The notes under the pieces are model-generated. The model saw only the letters and a program-made list of their open reading frames with translations, was not told the origin of the DNA and searched no databases. 9,370 nt of DNA, taken from NCBI GenBank assembly GCA_050122535.1, contig JASFIT010000164.1, positions 1-9,370 of the forward strand. The letters run 5' to 3'. Shown here piece after piece: positions 5,333 through 9,370 of this stretch. The stretch comes from JASFEQ01 sp050122535. GTDB taxonomy: Bacteria > Desulfobacterota > DSM-4660 > Desulfatiglandales > HGW-15. The first letter of the stretch is position 1. Every line of letters starts with the position of its first letter. Position numbers and translations under genes: made by a program.

Positions 5333-7294
5333 TCACTTCAGCCCTACCTTGCGAAGGGGATTGATAAATTTCTCTAAATCCGCCTGATTTTTGTAGGGGG
5401 CAATCTTTGCAAGATACTCAAGAGAGAACTTGGGATCTATCCTGAGAACTTCTGCGGCGGCAGCACGGGCCTCCTCCTCGCGTCCTGCCAAGCTATAGGT
5501 AGCGGCCATCGAAGCATGACGCAACGCAGAGTCAGGCGCGAGCTGAACTGCTTTCTCACAAGCTGCGACCGCCTCCTCATACCTCCCCAAACAGCGATAG
5601 GCGATGCATAACTGGGAGTAGATATGGTGCCTAGGGAAAGGGTCTAGACGCAGCGTCCTTTTAAGGACCGGAATGGCTTCTTCGTGCCTTCCCGCCCAAT
5701 TAAGGTTCGCGCCCAGCATACCATACGCGCGATCCCAATTGGGTGCGAGGGCGAGGGCCAATTCCGCTTCTGCAATCGCCTTCTCATGCTTCCTCTGCAT
5801 GAGATAAACCCTGGACAATGTAATGTGGGGTAGGGGCAATGTGGTACCCAGGTCGATCGCCTTTCTCGCCATTTTTTCGGCCTGGGCCACGGAAGCTCTG
5901 GGTGACTTACTCAAGCCAAGCCATATATCCCACAGGCACACCTCAGCTAGGTTTGTCCATCCAACTGGGGAGTCTGGCACCAGTGCAATATATTCTTCTA
6001 ACAATTGCCGCGCCCTAATATTGCCCTCTTTCGTAAAGCGCAGAAGATATCCGACTGCTTGCCATTCTTTTAAATACAAATCCAAAGGAGGTGTTTCTAT
6101 ACCCTGCAGGCGGGCTTGTTCCCCCTCCGTTAGTTTCACCTGCATGGCATTCACAACTTTTACCGTGAGCTCGTCTTGCAGGGCAAATGTCTCTTTTACA
6201 TCCTGCTCATATCGCTCCGCCCATACATGCTTACCCGTTAAAGCATCAAGAAGCTGGACTGTGATTCGCACGCGGTCTCCAGACTTATGGAAACCACCCT
6301 CTAAAACATACCTCACACCCAACTCCTCACTCACCTGCTGTACCTTCACAGGCTTGCCCTTATAGGTGAAAGAGGAGTTGCGTGCAATGACAAACATATC
6401 CGGAATTATGGAAAGGGCGGTAATGATTGTGTCGGTCAAGCCGTCACAGAAATACTCCTGCTCTGGGTCACCGCTCATGTTGACGAAGGGCAGCACGGCA
6501 ATGGAGGGCTTATCGGGTAACGGAAGTGGCGACTCAACGGAGAGAAAACCATCTGATGCCAATTTGGGTTTGTGAAATGAGAAATACTGGATGGCAACAA
6601 TGACCCCCACGAGGAGAAGGCCTACCATACCACCCAAGCTCCACCGGTGCCATCGCGCCCGCTTGCCGGGTACAGCCGTCAAGGCGACCTCTTCTTTCAC
6701 GTCGTGATCATAGGCTTCCCGTTTGAGGCTCCCCATGAATCTATCCCAGGAATATTCATTAGAAAGGTCAGGTTCTTTACCATAGGTGATAGCCACTTGG
6801 TCCAGAGTTGCTCCCAGTCTATCGATTGAAAAACGAAGTCTCACATTTTCCAGACTACCCTTGTATTCGAAGAGATTCGCCCAGGCGTCTTTCTCCTCAT
6901 CTGTAAACGCGTAAGTCTTTCCGATAGTGTCTCCATATTCTTTTCTCCGACCAGGGATGGTGAAGAGCGGAGCGTGTTCCAGATCAGGGAGGGCATCCTT
7001 CCATTTTCGGTAAATCCTTCGAAGCAAGTTCTTCCTGTCGGATGAGCCCGCTCGGCCGCCGACGGTCTCATTGAGTAGGGCCAGGGTGTCGTAATGGCTT
7101 TCAAGGGGAATAGAGGTAACTTTCCCGAGGTTTTTCATCTCGTTAACCACAAGGGCGATGACTGAGAGATAGAACCTACGGGAAGGCGAGTCGAAATGAA
7201 GACTCAACTCCGTCCTATCTTCCTTACGGATGTGTATCTTAAATCGGTTCAGGTCGATTTCAATAAGGGCTTTGCCTTTTTCGAGCATGACCAT
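5333..7294 (-). CDS. One-pass membrane protein with TolB-N/FlgO-like domain and TPRs
   Basis: A 653-residue protein in three parts. Residues 1-200 form a soluble domain I cannot name (EIDLNRFKIHIRKEDRTEL..., FYLSVIALVVNEMKNLGKV, later a W/F-rich segment). One membrane helix follows at about 219-238. Residues 262-395 are the TolB-N/FlgO-like domain typical of TPR-type adenylate cyclase-like proteins: SIAVLPFVNMSGDPEQEYFCDGLTD, SSFTYKGK and GVRYVLEGGF. From about 425 to 622 there are four or five TPR units, for example AIDLGTTLPLPHITLSRVYL and EAVAACEKAVQLAPDSALRH. Relatives usually carry a cyclase or winged-helix domain at the N-terminus; here neither is seen. A sensory or scaffold role across the inner membrane is plausible. 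AGGA lies three bases before the ATG at 7294 but nine before the ATG at 7288, so the shorter start (MLEKGKAL) may be the real one. A perfect palindrome lies 63 bp upstream. Confidence 0.85.
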   Translation of the reverse strand: MVMLEKGKALIEIDLNRFKIHIRKEDRTELSLHFDSPSRRFYLSVIALVVNEMKNLGKVTSIPLESHYDTLALLNETVGGRAGSSDRKNLLRRIYRKWKDALPDLEHAPLFTIPGRRKEYGDTIGKTYAFTDEEKDAWANLFEYKGSLENVRLRFSIDRLGATLDQVAITYGKEPDLSNEYSWDRFMGSLKREAYDHDVKEEVALTAVPGKRARWHRWSLGGMVGLLLVGVIVAIQYFSFHKPKLASDGFLSVESPLPLPDKPSIAVLPFVNMSGDPEQEYFCDGLTDTIITALSIIPDMFVIARNSSFTYKGKPVKVQQVSEELGVRYVLEGGFHKSGDRVRITVQLLDALTGKHVWAERYEQDVKETFALQDELTVKVVNAMQVKLTEGEQARLQGIETPPLDLYLKEWQAVGYLLRFTKEGNIRARQLLEEYIALVPDSPVGWTNLAEVCLWDIWLGLSKSPRASVAQAEKMARKAIDLGTTLPLPHITLSRVYLMQRKHEKAIAEAELALALAPNWDRAYGMLGANLNWAGRHEEAIPVLKRTLRLDPFPRHHIYSQLCIAYRCLGRYEEAVAACEKAVQLAPDSALRHASMAATYSLAGREEEARAAAAEVLRIDPKFSLEYLAKIAPYKNQADLEKFINPLRKVGLK

Positions 7295-7356
7295 TCATCC
7301 TAAAGACGTTAGGGGAAGGTTTCCAAAACGCTTTTTCAGGAAGTTTCTAAAAAAGT

Positions 7357-7376
7357 TTGACGGTCCGGACCGTCAA
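7357..7376. promoter_or_regulatory. Perfect 20-bp palindrome (candidate operator/promoter)
   Basis: TTGACGGTCC is followed by its exact reverse complement with no spacer. Each end supplies TTGACG, a good -35 hexamer, on its own strand. On the minus strand a T/A-rich segment (TTTTTTAGAA) lies 17-19 bases further on, in the right place for a -10, leading toward the TPR gene. A bound dimer would therefore cover the promoter. Confidence 0.6.
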
Positions 7377-7635
7377 CCGGTGTTTATTTATTGTTGATAT
7401 TAAGCCATATGGGGGAATGTTCCCAGGCGTCTGGATGAGGTCGAGGGCTGAAAGGGGCATGCGAAAGGCATTCAGCGCTTTAGGTGAGATGAAATCGAGG
7501 AAAGCCGGGGTCGCAGCCAGCCCAGACAATAGCACGCTCAGGCAATAGTTCTGTGGCTCAGGCTACCGGCTCCGGCCCCACACCCTTCGATGCAGGGTTC
7601 GCTCAACGGGATCGTCAATCCGCTCCATCAGTAGA

Positions 7636-7651
7636 GAAAACAGGTGTTTTC
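7636..7651. promoter_or_regulatory. Inverted repeat, possible binding site
   Basis: GAAAACA and TGTTTTC are exact inverted 7-mers around a central GG, about 115 bp before leader copy 2. It may be an operator for the secreted-protein gene. This rests on symmetry alone. Confidence 0.3.
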
Positions 7652-7765
7652 AGCCTGGAAACATGTGCGCCGGTCACGCCGGTTCTTTCTTTAAATTAAA
7701 CAATAATTACAAACATGTAAACCATTTTTCCCAGATTGAAAGACCTTTTCACCACCGGATACAAA

Positions 7766-7858
7766 TCCTTTCCCCTCGTTTAAGGAGGTTTTCCCGTGGA
7801 GAAACCACTCAAAATGGGCTGACTTCGCTCCTGACAGGACTTGGCTCTGTTGGGAGCC
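7766..7858 (+). ncRNA. Structured leader RNA element, copy 2
   Basis: Blocks are in the same order as at 323-429: TCCTTTC (7766-7772), the hairpin CCTC/GAGG, TGGAG, and CTCAAAATGGGCTGA (7808-7822, identical). An 11-bp hairpin follows: GCTCCTGACAG (7827-7837) with CTGTTGGGAGC (7847-7857), loop beginning GACT as in copy 1. Relative to copy 1, T-A becomes G-C at one pair and G-C becomes A-T at another, so pairing is kept while bases change. It ends 53 bp before the start codon of the secreted protein. Confidence 0.62.
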
Positions 7859-7897
7859 ATAGACATTAATCCATCAAAGTGATCTTACACATAGGCG

Positions 7898-7905
7898 AAA
7901 GGAGG
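7898..7905 (+). promoter_or_regulatory. Ribosome binding site deciding the start at 7912
   Basis: AAAGGAGG lies six bases before the ATG at 7912. The in-frame ATG at 7879 would add 11 hydrophilic residues in front of the signal peptide and has no such site. Confidence 0.85.
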
Positions 7906-7911
7906 TTCATC

Positions 7912-8427
7912 ATGAAGAAGACAATTATGGCATCAATACTTGCATTCGTTCTTTTGAACGGCTTTGGACCGCTCCTCACACAAGCCGGTGCGGAGACCAT
8001 GAATATTAAGCTTGTTAGCATGGCCGAAAAGTTGGAAATGGTTAAAGTGACCGGCGTAGAAGGAGTTTTAATTGGTGTGGTGGACAGAAAAGGCCTGGGT
8101 TTGCTTGAAAATGGCGATATTGTAACTATGGCGTGCAGAGCCATCTTTGACACTAAAAAAGGATTTCAGACGTATTCTTCAGTAACCTTTGAGGATGGTT
8201 CCACGGTCGTTATGTGGTCGACAGGAGCTATAAGTAGGAGTCCCGCAACTGCTAAGTTCAGAGAATATGGGGGTAAGTTTGAATATGTTAACGGGACTGG
8301 TCGCTTCAAAGGAATTAAGGGTAACGGGACCTTAACCGCAAAGATGCCGCAATGGGATAAGGATTTTAGACCCACAGGCTTAACCTACTATTATTTTTCT
8401 GGGACCTACACCCTACCTTCTAAATGA
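7912..8427 (+). CDS. Small secreted allene-oxide-cyclase-like barrel protein
   Basis: A 171-residue exported protein. Residues 1-27 are a Sec signal peptide: MKK, a hydrophobic core, then cleavage near AGA-ET. There is no lipobox, so it should be soluble in the periplasm or outside the cell. The C-terminal half has GGKFEYVNGTGRFKGIKGNG (120-139) followed by TLTAK and YYYFSGTYTL, a pattern of the allene-oxide-cyclase-like/dirigent beta-barrel family. Bacterial members are mostly uncharacterised, and cyclase activity should not be assumed. The gene has its own leader RNA (7766-7858) and terminator (8482-8507), both homologous to those flanking the unrelated esterase at 509-2131. An IS-element end begins about 140 bp downstream. 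Confidence 0.75.
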   Translation: MKKTIMASILAFVLLNGFGPLLTQAGAETMNIKLVSMAEKLEMVKVTGVEGVLIGVVDRKGLGLLENGDIVTMACRAIFDTKKGFQTYSSVTFEDGSTVVMWSTGAISRSPATAKFREYGGKFEYVNGTGRFKGIKGNGTLTAKMPQWDKDFRPTGLTYYYFSGTYTLPSK

Positions 8428-8481
8428 TCCAATAGAGATTCGAATTAAAGATTAATTGACCTAACATCGCCAAATAGAGCG

Positions 8482-8507
8482 GCAGGGTCACCGCGGCCCT
8501 GCTTTTT
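8482..8507 (+). terminator. Rho-independent terminator of the secreted-protein gene
   Basis: A perfect 6-bp GCAGGG/CCCTGC stem (8482-8487 with 8497-8502) is followed by TTTTT, 54 bp after the stop codon. It is homologous to the terminator at 2223-2250. Confidence 0.88.
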
Positions 8508-8531
8508 CTTTGAAATGTCCATATATTGTAT
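8482..8531 (+). repeat. Conserved 3' trailer, copy 2
   Basis: Matches 2223-2274. The 29 bases from the T-run on (8503-8531) differ from 2246-2274 at one position only. Similarity fades after 8531, about 35 bp before the likely end of the insertion sequence. Confidence 0.8.
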
Positions 8532-8566
8532 GAGCCACTTAAGGGGCGAAACTTTCGATTACTGCT

Positions 8567-8604
8567 GAAGCTGTCGGAAAACCCTATTCAGAAGGACAGC
8601 TTTC
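8567..8604. repeat. Inverted repeat at the likely IS end
   Basis: AAGCTGTC (8568-8575) and GACAGCTT (8595-8602) are exact inverted repeats around GGAAAACCC..., lying downstream of the transposase stop codon. From general familiarity, CTGTCGGAAAACCC resembles termini of IS1182-like elements, so this may be the terminal repeat, or a terminator of the transposase transcript. The other end lies outside the window, so it cannot be tested here. Confidence 0.35.
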
Positions 8605-8716
8605 TTGTAGGAACCTTTTCCAGCCCCATTTTTTCTAAAGATTGTTGTTAAACACGCTATGTCATTGTTTTTGTGCTGTATGTTTGCTATTGCTCATTAC
8701 TGCTTCTCGTTGGTGT

Positions 8717-9370
8717 CTATGTGAAACCGTAGTTCGCGATCTTTCCTATGTTGTGGACCATACAGTAGAGTAACCATTGTATATTTACCTTGATTTTTCC
8801 TCTCAGGGTAAAGCGGTCTAATCGCTTCATGTATCTTATGTTGGCAAAGGCAGGTTCTACTATGGCCATCCTTTGATGATACATGCTGCGCCCCTTGTCC
8901 GTATCTATCTTCTCAGCCATCTGTTTTGTGAGATTGGCTGAGACTCTGCCGAAAGGAACATTTAAGTATCTGCGCTTCCCCTCACTACCACTCATGCACT
9001 TTCTCTTTACTTTACACCCTTTGCAGTCCTTTTCATCTGATGCATATCTGCGATAGATGACACCATCTTGTATACTCTTCTTTACCTTACGCCTAAGCAC
9101 TTTTCCCTGAGGACAAACATATGCATCTGCCTGTTCATTATGTTTGAAGTCCTGCAGGGTAAATCTCTTCTCCTTCCTCGGCCTGTATCGCTGCTGGGTT
9201 GCAAACCTTGGGTCCCTCTTTCGGAAGTCTTTGTCAGGGATATAGGCATCAACCTGTTCATCCTCGCATTTGTTCAAATTGGTGGGACTAAAATAATTGG
9301 TGTCTGCTACCAGAGTCTTCTTTGCAAAGTATTTATCATCACTATGACCGATCGCTCCCATGTTCTTCTT
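8717..9370 (-). CDS. IS1182-type transposase, C-terminal part (runs off the window)
   Basis: The last 217 codons of a DDE transposase; the frame stays open through the right edge, so the start is not in view and the ATG at 9361 is only internal. Visible marks are LVADTNYFSPTNL with the second catalytic Asp, a cysteine cluster DCKGCKVKRKC, and RMAIVEPAFANIRYMKRLDRF with the third catalytic Glu, followed by RGKIKVNIQWLLYCMVHNIGK. This order is that of IS1182/DDE_Tnp_1 transposases, which cut and join the element's ends. No frameshift or stop codon is seen in this part, so the copy may be intact. The element lies on the minus strand directly beyond the trailer of the secreted-protein gene. Confidence 0.9.
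   Translation of the reverse strand, partial: KKNMGAIGHSDDKYFAKKTLVADTNYFSPTNLNKCEDEQVDAYIPDKDFRKRDPRFATQQRYRPRKEKRFTLQDFKHNEQADAYVCPQGKVLRRKVKKSIQDGVIYRRYASDEKDCKGCKVKRKCMSGSEGKRRYLNVPFGRVSANLTKQMAEKIDTDKGRSMYHQRMAIVEPAFANIRYMKRLDRFTLRGKIKVNIQWLLYCMVHNIGKIANYGFT

Larger units (their letters stand above)
7295..7765. other. Gene-free region upstream of two divergent genes
   Basis: No credible gene is visible. The region contains the palindrome at 7357-7376, the inverted repeat GAAAACA-GG-TGTTTTC at 7636-7651 and a short direct repeat CGCCGG-TCA-CGCCGG near 7670. An open frame from about 7357 to 7548 on the plus strand has no ribosome binding site and no recognisable motif. Confidence 0.5.

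Noticed and set aside
5823..6575. Plus-strand open frames opposite the TPR protein gene
   Set aside because: They are antisense to a well-supported 653-residue protein and have no family motifs.
7357..7548. Short plus-strand open frame beginning at the palindrome
   Set aside because: No ribosome binding site, a start inside a likely operator, and no recognisable protein.
1..9370. CRISPR arrays, tRNA or rRNA genes
   Set aside because: No regularly spaced short repeats, and no tRNA cloverleaf or rRNA signature was seen on reading the intergenic regions.

Overview
The window is a loosely packed accessory stretch of a Gram-negative bacterial chromosome. About two thirds is coding. There are six protein genes, nearly all apparently monocistronic, each with a strong Shine-Dalgarno sequence and separated by 300-600 bp intergenic regions rich in repeats and hairpins. 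Lipoprotein and Sec signal peptides, a TolB-N/FlgO-like plus TPR membrane protein, an IS1182-type transposase and a bacterial group II intron suggest a Desulfobacterota-, NC10- or Nitrospinota-like organism. Nothing in the window fixes the phylum.

Layout, left to right: an intergenic repeat and a structured leader RNA (1-508); a type B carboxylesterase lipoprotein (509-2131) with its terminator; an orphan PII-like protein (2619-2981) behind a 27-bp palindrome; an ORF-less group II intron (3119-3755); a region of small hairpins; a lipoprotein resembling the peptidase-MA/gluzincin fold but with HKLTH in place of HExxH (4103-4999); a hairpin and repeat region between convergent genes; a minus-strand one-pass membrane protein with a TolB-N-like domain and TPRs (5333-7294) behind a perfect 20-bp palindrome; a second copy of the structured leader in front of a small secreted allene-oxide-cyclase-like protein (7912-8427) and a second copy of the terminator; then the 3' part of an IS1182-type transposase running off the right edge.

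The main unexplained signal is that two unrelated exported-protein genes, the esterase and the small secreted barrel protein, share both flanks. The 5' leader has a 15-nt identical core followed by a hairpin whose two copies show compensatory base changes. The 3' flank has a terminator hairpin followed by a 29-nt tail identical at 28 positions. This looks like an RNA-led leader-cargo-trailer unit, either a regulon with shared untranslated regions or a gene cassette whose cargo is exchanged. Second in interest is the compact ORF-less intron. Its EBS1 matches the 5' exon over 8 nt, which fixes the splice site, but its domain V has a mismatch at the catalytic triad.

No metabolic pathway links the genes. 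The common themes are export to the envelope, individual regulation by palindromes or leader RNAs, and mobile or repetitive DNA between genes.
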